Both the position numbers and the translations under genes were made by a program. The notes under the pieces are model-generated. The model had not been told where the DNA came from. It saw nothing but the letters and a program-made list of their open reading frames with translations, and ran no database searches. Below are positions 26,936 to 36,374 of a DNA stretch of 64,000 nucleotides, one piece after another. Origin of the DNA: Spirosoma panaciterrae DSM 21099 (GTDB lineage Bacteria; Bacteroidota; Bacteroidia; Cytophagales; Spirosomataceae); the NCBI RefSeq assembly GCF_000374025.1, contig NZ_KB893174.1, positions 1 through 64,000 of the forward strand, given 5' to 3'. Positions within the stretch are counted from its first letter, which is position 1; each line of letters starts with the position of its first letter.

Positions 26936-28237
26936 ATGAAAAAAACACTGTCAATACTATTTTCACTGGCTGCGCTTACGAGCTTTGGTCAGAATCCGGC
27001 TCCGGCCAAACCCCAGACGAAAGCCATTGCTTTGATGGGTGGGGTTGTACACATTGGTAATGGCCAGGTGATTCCTAATGGTGTAGTCCTGTTCGATAAG
27101 GGCGTCATTACCAACGTGGTCGATGGAACAACCGTTCGGCTGAATCTGAATGACGTAGAGGTTATCGATGTATCGGGTAAGCACGTGTATCCCGGCTTTA
27201 TTTCACCCGTTTCCACGGTTGGCTTGCAGGAAACCGGAGCCGTTCGGGCTACCGTCGATAAGCAGGAGGTCGGCAATCTGAATCCACACATCCGCGCCTT
27301 GATCGCGTACAATACGGATTCGGAAATTATTCCGACCATTCGAAATAATGGGGTTCTGTTTTCGCAGGCTACCCCGCAGGGAGGGACGATTTCGGGGAGT
27401 TCAAGCGTCATGATGTCGGATGGCTGGAACTGGGAGGATGCTGTTCTGAAAAAAGACGATGGGCTCTGGCTGAACTGGCCCGCTTATTTTTCGCGTGATT
27501 TCAATCTGGAAGACTTTTCGACCATTGTTCGAAAAAACGAGCGCCGGGAAGCGGCTATTGCTGCTCTGCAGGCCACTTTTGCCGATGCACGTGCGTATGC
27601 GGCCCTGACCAATCCGACCCCGATGAATTTGAAACTGGAAGCGATGAAGGGGTTGTTTTCTGGAAAACAGAATCTGTACATCCGGGCCAATAATGGCAAA
27701 GACATCATCGAGTCGGTGCGCTTTGCCAAAGGAGCTGGCGTGCAGAAAGTAGTGATTGTAGGTGGCGAAGATGCCCATCGGGCTATCACCTTCCTGAAAG
27801 AGAACAATGTGCCGGTTATCCTCAGCGAAATGCATCGGTTACCTGCTCGGGAGGACGAAGATGTGGATTTGCCGTATCGGCTGCCGGGCCTTCTGCAAAA
27901 GGCGGGTATTCTGGTTGGGCTAAGCTATGCAGATGAGTGGTGGCGCACCCGTAATTTGCCCTTCCAGGCTGGAACAGCCTCGGGTTTTGGGGTGGCTGAC
28001 CGCGAAGAAGCGCTCAAACTGGTTACGTCAAATACGGCTAAAATTCTGGGAATCGATAACCTGGTCGGTACGCTGGAAAAGGGCAAACAGGCGACACTTT
28101 TTGTATCGGCTGGGGATGCCCTCGATATGCGGACCAACGTAATCGAAAAGGTATTTATTCAGGGGCGGAAAGTAGATCTGGATGATCGCCATAAGCGCCT
28201 ATACCGAACCTATAAGGATAAATACGAGCAGAAGTGA
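26936..28237 (+). CDS. Amidohydrolase-like secreted protein lacking the HxH motif
   Basis: A 433-residue protein with signal peptide (MKKTLSILFSLAALTSFGQ). It has the amidohydrolase entry strand (KAIALMGGVVHIGNGQVIPNG) and closing part (LVTSNTAKILGIDNLVGTLEKGKQATLFVSAGD), but where active enzymes have HxH it reads YPGFISPVSTVG. It thus looks like the catalytically altered partner of the protein encoded 8 bp upstream, whose first domain has the same loss. It might be a structural subunit or use other ligands. A strong terminator follows at 28276. Confidence 0.85.
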   Translation: MKKTLSILFSLAALTSFGQNPAPAKPQTKAIALMGGVVHIGNGQVIPNGVVLFDKGVITNVVDGTTVRLNLNDVEVIDVSGKHVYPGFISPVSTVGLQETGAVRATVDKQEVGNLNPHIRALIAYNTDSEIIPTIRNNGVLFSQATPQGGTISGSSSVMMSDGWNWEDAVLKKDDGLWLNWPAYFSRDFNLEDFSTIVRKNERREAAIAALQATFADARAYAALTNPTPMNLKLEAMKGLFSGKQNLYIRANNGKDIIESVRFAKGAGVQKVVIVGGEDAHRAITFLKENNVPVILSEMHRLPAREDEDVDLPYRLPGLLQKAGILVGLSYADEWWRTRNLPFQAGTASGFGVADREEALKLVTSNTAKILGIDNLVGTLEKGKQATLFVSAGDALDMRTNVIEKVFIQGRKVDLDDRHKRLYRTYKDKYEQK

Positions 28238-28275
28238 TTTGCGGAGGAGATTCCGCATCAGACGATAGGGTACGG

Positions 28276-28307
28276 TGGGGTAGGTTTTTAAACCTACCCC
28301 ATTTTTT
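28276..28307 (+). terminator. Rho-independent terminator after the amidohydrolase operon
   Basis: An 11-bp stem (TGGGGTAGGTT at 28276-28286 with AACCTACCCCA at 28291-28301), a TTTA loop and a run of six T (28302-28307), 38 bp past the stop at 28237. Confidence 0.9.
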
Positions 28308-28355
28308 GTTGCCCTGGAGAACGGCACCGATGGGACCTGATGAGTTGTGGGGCGC

Positions 28356-28904
28356 TTAATTCGCCGGAGACGGTTGGTAATTCATCAACTGTTCGAATAA
28401 GATTCGAAACCAGACGGTAAAGTTGGAAGGGTGGTGGGCTATTTCTTCGGCCAGTTCGGCCGAACTAACCCAGCGATAAGCCGCTACTTCCTGCGGATTA
28501 AAGGGAATTGGGCCATCATATAGCCCGGTGAATACATGGTCGATCTCATTTTCGATCAGGCCACCTCCCACATCCGCCTGGTAGTGGAACGTAAAAACGG
28601 GTTGCAGGGTGGTTTGAAACCCCATTTCTTCCTCCAGCCGCCGTGTGGCATCCCCAAGGGTATCGGAGGGCTGCAACGGGTGGCCACAGCAGCTATTAGA
28701 CCATAAACCTCCCGAATGGTATTTTTCAAGTGCCCGTTGCTGTAATAGAAAATCGCCCTGCTGATTAAAAATCTGGACTGAGAAAGCGCGATGAAGCCAT
28801 CCTTCTGCATGAGCCTGCCATTTTTCGGCGGTATTCAGTACCTGATCGTGCTTGTCAACGACTAGAACCATATTTACTTGTTTCGATTTGGTTGTATAGT
28901 CCAT
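28356..28904 (-). CDS. idi: Isopentenyl-diphosphate delta-isomerase, type 1
   Basis: A 182-residue Nudix-fold enzyme that interconverts isopentenyl and dimethylallyl diphosphate, the starting step for terpenoids, carotenoids and quinones. Family motifs are clear: HRAFSVQIFN, LLQQRALEKYHSGGLWSNSCCGHP with the catalytic Cys, ATRRLEEEMGF (Nudix helix), and ENEIDHVF with the catalytic Glu. Length is normal for bacterial type-1 enzymes (about 175-185). Start ATG 28904; an internal Met near residue 12 (MVLVVD) is possible. No other isoprenoid gene is nearby. Confidence 0.95.
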   Translation of the reverse strand: MDYTTKSKQVNMVLVVDKHDQVLNTAEKWQAHAEGWLHRAFSVQIFNQQGDFLLQQRALEKYHSGGLWSNSCCGHPLQPSDTLGDATRRLEEEMGFQTTLQPVFTFHYQADVGGGLIENEIDHVFTGLYDGPIPFNPQEVAAYRWVSSAELAEEIAHHPSNFTVWFRILFEQLMNYQPSPAN

Positions 28905-29428
28905 TTGTTAAAGAATATTGTTTTAAGAAAACGTGAATGGTACCGAGTCTACGCATCCATAACGTAGAAAACGGGTTTCAAGCGTTTGACTCGTCGAAAA
29001 TGATTGATGTCAGGAACGTCATCAGGCGGGCAGGATTGTTGCCTAATTTAAGTGCCTGATTCGTATCATCCAACCCGTTTCTAGCGCTTTGTGAATCAGA
29101 ACCCTTTTAGAAAGGCCTGAGTATTCGCTTATTATTGGATAAAGGTGGTTTCATTCAATCTGATCTGCTTACATCATGGAGGACCATCCATTTTTTTCTG
29201 GATAACTATAGATACCAAAGGCCGCTCGGACTATCCTGTCCATCACCTGTCTACGTTTTCGCCGGGCTGGCTGGTGGCCCAAATTAGGTGCTGGCAACAT
29301 AAAAACAAGTTCGTGGTTGACGTTATTTAGTATAATTCGTAGAAATTTTAAAAAATAATCGCACTTAAACCAAGGGTTACCCCGGCCTAAAATACTCTTA
29401 TAGATAAACCCCTCTGATCGACTTCTGC
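28905..29428. other. Intergenic stretch between divergent idi and the PUL sigma factor
   Basis: About 520 bp. No convincing gene: a 61-codon frame at 29145-29330 lacks coding features. The last 100 bp, from about 29330, are AT-rich (TATTTAGTATAATTCG region) and probably hold the promoter of the ECF sigma operon, but no exact TAnnTTTG element was found. Confidence 0.4.
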
Positions 29429-30166
29429 ATGAATCGCCAGCCTTTTAGCGAACGTACCAATTTGCCCGAACAGCCCGGCTGGACGTCATCCGATGCCTCA
29501 GAGTCGGATGCGTCGGTGCCTGTTTATATCGATTCGGAACGATTCATCCGACAGATGTTTGAGCAGGACCCACGGAAAGGCTACGAGCTGCTCTTCAAGC
29601 GGTATTATCAGCCCCTATGCAACCACGCCATTCGGTTTGTGTACTCCCGCGATCTGGCCGAGGATTTAGTGATCGAGCTATTCAGTCAGTTCTGGCAAAA
29701 GCAACTACACAAGGTAGTCACTACGTCGTATCGGGCTTATTTGTTCACCTCAGTCCGTCATGCGGCTTTTGCCCATCTGCGTAAAGAGCTTGGCCGTGAG
29801 GTCCCACTAGCTGATTTGTCGGACATCATAACCGAATCGACCCCCACGACACCCCAGCAGGAGTTGCAATTCAATGAACTTTATCTCAACATCGAAAAAA
29901 TTGTTCGGGCCCTACCTCCGCAGAGTCAGAAAGTATTCATGATGAGCTGGTTCGAAGGCAAGCGAAATGCAGCCATTGCCGACGAGTTGCAGATGTCGGT
30001 CAAAACCGTTGAGGGCCATATGACCAAAGTATTGGCCATTTTACGAAAATCGCTTCAGGATTACGGCCTGATAACGCTGTTGTTCGGATTCGGTAACTGG
30101 TCGTTTGAACAGGTACTAAAACAGGTGGGTGGCATCCCGCTGGGCGCCCTCTTCCTTAACTTTTAA
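29429..30166 (+). CDS. ECF-type RNA polymerase sigma factor
   Basis: A 245-residue sigma-70 family protein. Region 2 spans about 45-115 (GYELLFKRYYQPLCNHAIRFVYSRDLAEDLVIELFSQFWQ) and region 4 about 150-210 (LPPQSQKVFMMSWFEGKRNAAIADELQMSVKTVEGHMTKVL). It carries an N-terminal polar extension of about 40 residues and a hydrophobic C-terminal tail (LITLLFGFGNWSF) not found in minimal ECF factors. It is followed 13 bp later by an FecR-type anti-sigma gene, so it should be held inactive until the SusC receptor binds its glycan, and then drive the polysaccharide locus. Confidence 0.92.
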   Translation: MNRQPFSERTNLPEQPGWTSSDASESDASVPVYIDSERFIRQMFEQDPRKGYELLFKRYYQPLCNHAIRFVYSRDLAEDLVIELFSQFWQKQLHKVVTTSYRAYLFTSVRHAAFAHLRKELGREVPLADLSDIITESTPTTPQQELQFNELYLNIEKIVRALPPQSQKVFMMSWFEGKRNAAIADELQMSVKTVEGHMTKVLAILRKSLQDYGLITLLFGFGNWSFEQVLKQVGGIPLGALFLNF

Positions 30167-30179
30167 CCCTGCTCGACCT

Positions 30180-31232
30180 ATGAAACCGACACTATCCCAA
30201 CAAATCATCTGGAATTTTTTTGAAGGCAAAACCACCCCAATGCAGAACACGCTGATTCAGGAGTGGCTTGCTGACCCCGACAGCCAGGAGCTTTATTTCC
30301 AATGGCTCGAAGAGTGGGAGCGCAACAATCCACAGTTTACGCCCAACGTAGAACTGGCCTACGCTCGTTCGCTCCATCTTGTGCAGGGAAGCGAACCGCC
30401 GATCGACCATACGCCTTCACTTGCCGAACCTGTTGTCCGCTCGTTTAGTAGCCGGTTTCAGTTTGTTCAATGGGTCGCTGCCGCCTGCGTTGTGCTGGTG
30501 GCGGGGGCCTATCTGCTACGTAACGAATGGTATTACAAACGCTACGAAACGGGGTACGGTGAGGTCAGAACCATTCGCCTACCCGACAATAGCCGCGTGA
30601 GCCTGAATGCGCATTCGGTTCTGACAGTGCCTCGTTTCGGATTCGGTAGCGGACAACGCGAAGTTCAGTTAACGGGCGAAGCCGAATTTGCCATCCAGCA
30701 TATGCCTGATCATCAGCGGTTCATCGTTCGTACACCCGACCAGCTCGAAGTGCAGGTGCTGGGTACTGAGTTTATTGTTTACAGCCGGGAACGGGGCTCG
30801 AAAGTGGTTCTGAGTCAGGGGAAAGTGCAGCTACGTCAGCTAAAAGACCTGACCGCGAAGCCCGTCATTATGTTGCCCGGCGATATTGCTACGCTGAGTC
30901 AGGAGGGCCATTTTTCGCTACGTCATCAGCAGCAACTACCTACCCATCAGGCCTGGAAGCATCGCCGGTTTATGTTCGAAAACACATCGGTAGCCGAAAT
31001 AGCCTACCAGATCAGCGAGTACTTTGGCGTGAACGTAGTGGTTTCTGACCCGGCCTTATCCCGACGAACGATAGGCGGTACGTTTCAGGCCGATTCGCCG
31101 ATGAGTGTGCTACAGATACTGGCCGATATTTTGAATGTACAGATTTCCCAAACCAAAAAGCCCGATCAAACTGTGGACCGGGATTCGGTCCCAACCTATG
31201 TGTTAACCCCCATATCCAAGTCAATCCCTTAA
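30180..31232 (+). CDS. FecR-type anti-sigma factor
   Basis: A 350-residue single-pass membrane protein from ATG 30180 (MKPTLSQQ); an earlier frame start inside the sigma gene is unlikely. Cytoplasmic part about 1-95, one transmembrane segment near 100-118 (VQWVAAACVVLVAGAYLL), then the periplasmic FecR domain (GYGEVRTIRLPDNSRVSLNAHS) and a C-terminal DUF4974 domain (RFMFENTSVAEIAYQISEYFGVNVVV). It binds the sigma factor encoded just before it and receives a signal from the N-terminal STN domain of the SusC protein encoded 13 bp downstream. Confidence 0.92.
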   Translation: MKPTLSQQIIWNFFEGKTTPMQNTLIQEWLADPDSQELYFQWLEEWERNNPQFTPNVELAYARSLHLVQGSEPPIDHTPSLAEPVVRSFSSRFQFVQWVAAACVVLVAGAYLLRNEWYYKRYETGYGEVRTIRLPDNSRVSLNAHSVLTVPRFGFGSGQREVQLTGEAEFAIQHMPDHQRFIVRTPDQLEVQVLGTEFIVYSRERGSKVVLSQGKVQLRQLKDLTAKPVIMLPGDIATLSQEGHFSLRHQQQLPTHQAWKHRRFMFENTSVAEIAYQISEYFGVNVVVSDPALSRRTIGGTFQADSPMSVLQILADILNVQISQTKKPDQTVDRDSVPTYVLTPISKSIP

Positions 31233-31245
31233 CTTCCTTTTTCTT

Positions 31246-34200
31246 ATGACCCAATTCATACGAATTCTCGTAACCATAGCGGGAATAACGGGGTATCTAT
31301 TGAATATTCCGCCCCTAAAAGCCCAGCTATTAGCACAAAATCGCATCAAAAACGCCGAAAAGCCCGGTTCGTATTCAGCTCCAGGTATGCTTACGCTACG
31401 GGATGCCCTGATGCAGGTAAAAAAACAGTTTAACATCGATCTTCTTTTCGAAGAAAAAATACTGGAAGGAATCTCGGTATCATCTGGCCAGATTCAGTCG
31501 GGCAAATCGCTGGAGCGCAACCTGTCGAATCTGCTGCAACCCGTTGGGCTTCGTTTTAAGAAAGTCAATAAGGCTACGTATGTAATCCTGACCATTCGCA
31601 CCGAGTCGAAACTGAATGAGAAAGACCCTGTGGAAACGCTGAGTTCAACCCTGCCAACCCAACCCTCCACCATCAATTTCGTACAATCGCTACCCGCACA
31701 GATGCCCGGCACAGCGCAGGTGGCAGACCGCACTATAAGCGGGGTGGTTACAGGCGAGTCGGGCGAGGTGCTACCCGGTGTAAGTGTGGTCATCAAAAGT
31801 ACAACACGCGGCACAACCACCGACGCCGACGGGCGTTATCGGCTCAATGTCCCGGACGGAAATACTACGCTGGTATTTTCCTTTGTTGGCTACCAGAATA
31901 AAGAAGTGATCGTTGGCAACCGATCATCAATCGATATGCAGTTGCTGCCCGATCAGAAAACGCTGAACGAAGTGGTCGTTGTGGGGTATGGCACCCAAAA
32001 GCGCGAACAGATTACGAGTGCCATTGCCAGCGTCAAAGCCGAAGATTTCGTAAAAGGCCCCGTCCAGGATGCCGCCCAGTTGATCCGTGGTAAAGTGGCG
32101 GGACTAAGCGTAATCACACCCGACGGTAACCCCACCTCAACGGCCCAGATCTCGCTGCGTGGCAACGCAACCATCAACGCCAGTTCGGCCCCGCTGATTC
32201 TGATCGATGGCGTACCGGGCACGTTGAATACCGTGGCCCCTGAAGATATTGAATCTATCGACGTATTGAAGGACGGATCGGCGGCCGCAATCTACGGAAC
32301 CCGTGGTACCAACGGGGTTATTCTGATCACGACCCGAAAAGTGAAAGGCGAAACACCCCCATCCATCGAAATCAATTCGTACGTAACTACTCAGCGTATG
32401 ACCCGCCAGCTAGATTTTATGAATGCCGACCAGTATCGGCAGTTGGTGGCGCAGAAAAAACCGGGGGCTATCGACTACGGTAACAATACCAACTGGCTCG
32501 ATCAGGTCACGCAAAAACCCCTCTCGCAGGTGCATAACATCAGTTTGCGGGGCGGTTCCCGAACCACCAACTACATTATGAGTCTGGAGTATCGGGGCCT
32601 GAACGGGATCATGAAGAAGTCAGACAACATGACCCTGTTTCCACGGCTTGAGGTCAACCACAGTATGTTCAACGGCATTCTGAAAATCAACGCGAACCTG
32701 AGTGGCTATCAGCAGAAGTATTTTTCGATCGACGGGGGGACGTATTCAGGCTTTGTTTACCGGAATGCCCTGACCTTTAACCCCACAGAAGCCATAAAAG
32801 ACGCCAATGGGAACTGGACCGAACGGACCGACAAAACCGATTACATGAACCCGCTGGCCCTCATCGAAGAGTCGCGGGGCGAAAACCGGAACAACAACTT
32901 CCGAACCTATGGCACCATTTCGCTGGCCCCAATTGACGGACTGGAAATCAAAGCGCTGTTTGCCCGCGATATGTTCAATAGCACTCGTGGGTATTACGAA
33001 ACCAAACGCCATTACTCAACGGCCCGGAGCGGCCGTAACGGATTTGCCTCGCGCGGTACCACCCGCACACAGGACGATTTGTTTGAGTTGACCGCCAATT
33101 ACAACAAGACCCTGAAAGACCACAATATCACTTTGCTGGCTGGACATACCTGGCGCCGGTACAATGCCGAAGAGTACTGGATGCAGAACTGGGATTTCCC
33201 GACCGACAATTTCTCGTATAACAACATCGGAGCCGGACTGGCTCTCAAACGGGGTCAGGCCCCTGAAAGCTCGTTTCAGGAAGAGAATAAACTGATCAGT
33301 TATTTCTTTCGGGTCAACTACAGCTTCATGAACAAATACCTGCTCATGGCCAGTATTCGGCACGAGGGATCGTCACGATTTGGAGCCAATCACAAGTGGG
33401 GTAGCTTTCCGGCCTTTTCGGTGGGCTGGAATTTGCAGCGCGAATCGTTTCTGCAAAACATCAGAGCCCTATCGAACCTCAAACTACGGGCGGGTTATGG
33501 CGTAACCGGCACCGAACCCGGCAGCTCGTATCTGTCGCCAAACAAAATCAATTTCAACACCTATGTGCTGGTAAACGGGCAATGGATTCAGGCGATCAAC
33601 CCATCGAACAACGCCAACCCGGACCTGCGCTGGGAACGTAAAGAAGAAATTAACCTGGGGGTCGACTATGGGTTTCTGAACGACCGGATTTCGGGTTCGA
33701 TAGACCTCTACCAACGCACCACCCGCGATCTGATTGCTAATTTTCCGGTTCCTACCCCCCCTTACCTCTACAACACCATCACGGCCAATGCCGCTTCGAT
33801 GCAGAACAAAGGTCTGGAGGTTCAGGTGAATATCGTTCCGATCCAGAAACCGTCGTTCCAATGGTCAACGTCAGTCAATTTCTCGACCAACGCCAACAAA
33901 ATCCTTTCGTTATCGAATGACCGATTTGCACTCGCCAGCGGCTACTTCGACACGGGCAATACCGGCGAACCGATTCAGCAGACTACGCACCGCGTGCAGG
34001 TTGGACAACCCATTGGTAATTTCTGGGGCTTCAAAACCATCGACATCGACGAAGCAGGGCGCTGGATTATCGAAGGTAAAGACGGTAAGCCCAAACCCAT
34101 TGCGCAGCAGCAGGCCGACGACAAACAGATTATTGGCAACGGCCTGCCGAAGCGGTATCTGAACTGGAATAACACCCTTACGTATAAAAACTTCGATCTG

Positions 34201-34611
34201 AACGTAACGATGCGGGGCGCGTTTGGCTTCCAGATTCTGAACATGACCGAAATGTTCTGGAGTGCACCCGTTATGCTGACCCGTGGCAACCTGCGTACCA
34301 ATGCCTACGACCCAATTTACGGCAAACGCCCACTGGCCGACGATCAGTCCCTGAACTACGTGAGTTATTACCTCGAAAATGGTAATTACTGGAAAATCGA
34401 CAACGTAACGCTGGGCTATAAGCTGAATCTGAAAAGCAAGTACATAAAGCGCGGACGAGTTTATCTGTCGACGGCCAATTTATATACCCTCACTGGCTAT
34501 AAAGGGATTGACCCCGAGGTAAGCATTGGCGGACTGGCTCCGGGCATCGACGATAAAAACCGCTATCCGGCTACAACCAGTTACACCGCAGGAGCCATGT
34601 TCACGTTCTAA
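31246..34611 (+). CDS. SusC/RagA-type TonB-dependent glycan receptor with STN signalling domain
   Basis: A 1121-residue outer membrane protein. After the signal peptide comes a secretin/TonB short N-terminal (STN) domain (about 50-120, LTLRDALMQVKKQFNIDLLFEEKIL), a CarboxypepD_reg domain (about 165-245, GVVTGESGEVLPGVSVVIK), the plug (LNEVVVVGYGTQKREQITSAI, then IDVLKDGSAAAIYGTRGTNGVILITTR) and a beta-barrel to the C-terminus. The STN domain marks it as a transducer for the FecR/sigma pair just upstream. With the SusD lipoprotein downstream it imports an oligosaccharide in a TonB-dependent way. Confidence 0.95.
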   Translation: MTQFIRILVTIAGITGYLLNIPPLKAQLLAQNRIKNAEKPGSYSAPGMLTLRDALMQVKKQFNIDLLFEEKILEGISVSSGQIQSGKSLERNLSNLLQPVGLRFKKVNKATYVILTIRTESKLNEKDPVETLSSTLPTQPSTINFVQSLPAQMPGTAQVADRTISGVVTGESGEVLPGVSVVIKSTTRGTTTDADGRYRLNVPDGNTTLVFSFVGYQNKEVIVGNRSSIDMQLLPDQKTLNEVVVVGYGTQKREQITSAIASVKAEDFVKGPVQDAAQLIRGKVAGLSVITPDGNPTSTAQISLRGNATINASSAPLILIDGVPGTLNTVAPEDIESIDVLKDGSAAAIYGTRGTNGVILITTRKVKGETPPSIEINSYVTTQRMTRQLDFMNADQYRQLVAQKKPGAIDYGNNTNWLDQVTQKPLSQVHNISLRGGSRTTNYIMSLEYRGLNGIMKKSDNMTLFPRLEVNHSMFNGILKINANLSGYQQKYFSIDGGTYSGFVYRNALTFNPTEAIKDANGNWTERTDKTDYMNPLALIEESRGENRNNNFRTYGTISLAPIDGLEIKALFARDMFNSTRGYYETKRHYSTARSGRNGFASRGTTRTQDDLFELTANYNKTLKDHNITLLAGHTWRRYNAEEYWMQNWDFPTDNFSYNNIGAGLALKRGQAPESSFQEENKLISYFFRVNYSFMNKYLLMASIRHEGSSRFGANHKWGSFPAFSVGWNLQRESFLQNIRALSNLKLRAGYGVTGTEPGSSYLSPNKINFNTYVLVNGQWIQAINPSNNANPDLRWERKEEINLGVDYGFLNDRISGSIDLYQRTTRDLIANFPVPTPPYLYNTITANAASMQNKGLEVQVNIVPIQKPSFQWSTSVNFSTNANKILSLSNDRFALASGYFDTGNTGEPIQQTTHRVQVGQPIGNFWGFKTIDIDEAGRWIIEGKDGKPKPIAQQQADDKQIIGNGLPKRYLNWNNTLTYKNFDLNVTMRGAFGFQILNMTEMFWSAPVMLTRGNLRTNAYDPIYGKRPLADDQSLNYVSYYLENGNYWKIDNVTLGYKLNLKSKYIKRGRVYLSTANLYTLTGYKGIDPEVSIGGLAPGIDDKNRYPATTSYTAGAMFTF

Positions 34612-34663
34612 CGAACAAACCAGAATACGACCTATTTCCACGTATTTCCTAACATCCGAACTT

Positions 34664-36277
34664 ATGACATCCCTTAAATCATACCTCTTCACGATTACAC
34701 TTCTGGGGCTTACCATGAGCGCCTGTAATAATGATCTCGAAGAAAAAATCTATTCTGAAGTAACGGAGGAATCGTATGCCTATACCGATGCCTACAAAGC
34801 CATCAGCATTGTTTATGCCAACATGCGTGGGCTTATTTCGCACACAAATTACTACATGGCGCAGGAGTCGACTGCCGATGGCATTGTGATGCCCGCCAAC
34901 GCGTCGGGCTGGGACGATGGCGGTATTTACAAGCGCATGCACCTGCATACCTGGAACTCCGAAAATCCGCAGATGAGCAGCATGTGGAATAGTTTTTTTG
35001 CCGGGGTTATTAACGCGAATCGGATCATTGACCAGCTCAACAGCAACAAAATCACGATACCAACGGGCGTTACCAAAGAAGGGCTTGTGTCGGAAGTGCG
35101 GGTAGCCCGAGCCTTCTTCTATTGGCTCCTGTGCGATAATTTTGGTGATGTACCCCTCATTGCCGACCGCTCCGACGAGTTGAAAGGCAAAACGGCCCGT
35201 AAAGACATTTACCTGTTCATCGTAAAAGAACTGACTGAGGCCATCCCGAATCTGAGCGAAGAGCGTAGCCAGTTGACCTACGGCCGTTTCAACAAATGGG
35301 CGGCCAAAACCCTGCTGGCCAACGTGTATCTGAACGCCGAAGTATACACGGGTGAAGCCAAATGGCAGGAATGCCTGACCCAATGCCAGGAAATCATTGC
35401 CTCCGGAAAGTATCAGCTCGAATCGTCGCTCAAAGCCCCGTTTGTTACCAGCAATCAGAACTCACCGGAAATCGTTTTTGCCATTCCATTCGATGAAAAC
35501 CTGGCGGGTGGCTTCAACGTAGAGATGTTCTCGTGGCATGCCTCACTGAAAAACAAGTTCAATATGCTCGATACGCCCTGGGGCGCTGGTTCGGCCAAAG
35601 GCATTCCGCAATTTATCAATACCTACGACCCCGCCGACGGACGACTGGCCGCTACCTGGATGATGGGCCCGCAGTTTGCTGCCGATGGCGTAACGACCCT
35701 GAAAGGCTCTTACGATCAGGCAGGTAAAGACATTATATTGACCAAGGAAATTCCTGACGGGCTGTATACAGGCGAAGCTGAAGGATATCGCATGAACAAA
35801 TTTGAGGTAAAAAATGGCGCACTGGCCAGCCTCAGCACCGACTTCCCATTCTTCCGGTATTCGCAGGTGTTGATGATGCAGGCGGAGTGCCTGCTTCGGA
35901 CGGGCAAAGCTGCCGATGCCGCTGCGATTGTCAGCCAGATTCGTACCCGCGCGTTCGTATCGGCTCCAGCCAAAGCCACCGTTTCGGGTGCCGATCTGGA
36001 GAAAAACAGCAGCTACCAATACGGCTACGTCGAGAACTACAAAGTGGTTGATGCTGGCGATCAGGCTGCCGTTAAATACGGGCGTATGCTCGATGAACTG
36101 GGATGGGAATTTGCCTGGGAAGGCTTCCGGCGTCGCGATATGATTCGTTTCGGCATTTATACCACCAAAAGCTGGCTGTCGCACAAGCCGAATGGGGCGC
36201 ATCGGGCAGTTTTTCCACTTCCGCAGATTGCAATCAACTCTAACCCCAAACTGGAACAAAATCCCGCTTATAAATAG
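34664..36277 (+). CDS. SusD/RagB-type nutrient-binding lipoprotein
   Basis: A 537-residue lipoprotein from ATG 34664 with signal peptide ending in TMSAC. TPR-like helices (ARAFFYWLLCDNFGDVPLI, the KDIYLFIVKELTEAIPNL segment, YGRFNKWAAKTLLANVYLNA) and a C-terminal RagB/SusD domain (ELGWEFAWEGFRRRDMIRFGIY, AVFPLPQIAINSNPKLEQNP) are typical. It caps the SusC barrel at the cell surface and binds the glycan. It lies 52 bp after SusC. A 22-bp inverted repeat separates it from the glycosidase genes. Confidence 0.95.
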   Translation: MTSLKSYLFTITLLGLTMSACNNDLEEKIYSEVTEESYAYTDAYKAISIVYANMRGLISHTNYYMAQESTADGIVMPANASGWDDGGIYKRMHLHTWNSENPQMSSMWNSFFAGVINANRIIDQLNSNKITIPTGVTKEGLVSEVRVARAFFYWLLCDNFGDVPLIADRSDELKGKTARKDIYLFIVKELTEAIPNLSEERSQLTYGRFNKWAAKTLLANVYLNAEVYTGEAKWQECLTQCQEIIASGKYQLESSLKAPFVTSNQNSPEIVFAIPFDENLAGGFNVEMFSWHASLKNKFNMLDTPWGAGSAKGIPQFINTYDPADGRLAATWMMGPQFAADGVTTLKGSYDQAGKDIILTKEIPDGLYTGEAEGYRMNKFEVKNGALASLSTDFPFFRYSQVLMMQAECLLRTGKAADAAAIVSQIRTRAFVSAPAKATVSGADLEKNSSYQYGYVENYKVVDAGDQAAVKYGRMLDELGWEFAWEGFRRRDMIRFGIYTTKSWLSHKPNGAHRAVFPLPQIAINSNPKLEQNPAYK

Positions 36278-36291
36278 ATTTCTTTACGTAA

Positions 36292-36361
36292 ATAGAACGC
36301 AGATTTTTATGATCGTTATGATAGATTAAGATCATAGTAATCATAAAAATCTGCGTTCTAT
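36292..36361. repeat. Long intergenic inverted repeat, 22-bp perfect arms
   Basis: The left arm at 36292-36313 (begins ATAGAACGCAG) is the exact reverse complement of the right arm at 36340-36361. The 26-base centre also contains TATGAT and ATCATA. It fills the gap between the SusD stop (36277) and the next start (36375). No T tract follows, so it is more like a dispersed palindromic repeat of Bacteroidota than a terminator; as RNA it could shield or slow the upstream mRNA. Confidence 0.8.
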
Positions 36362-36374
36362 CAATAGCTCCCGT

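Noticed and set aside
29145-29330. A 61-codon frame in front of the sigma factor
   Set aside because: Short, no family, no signal peptide, and composition unlike coding sequence; more likely leader or spacer.
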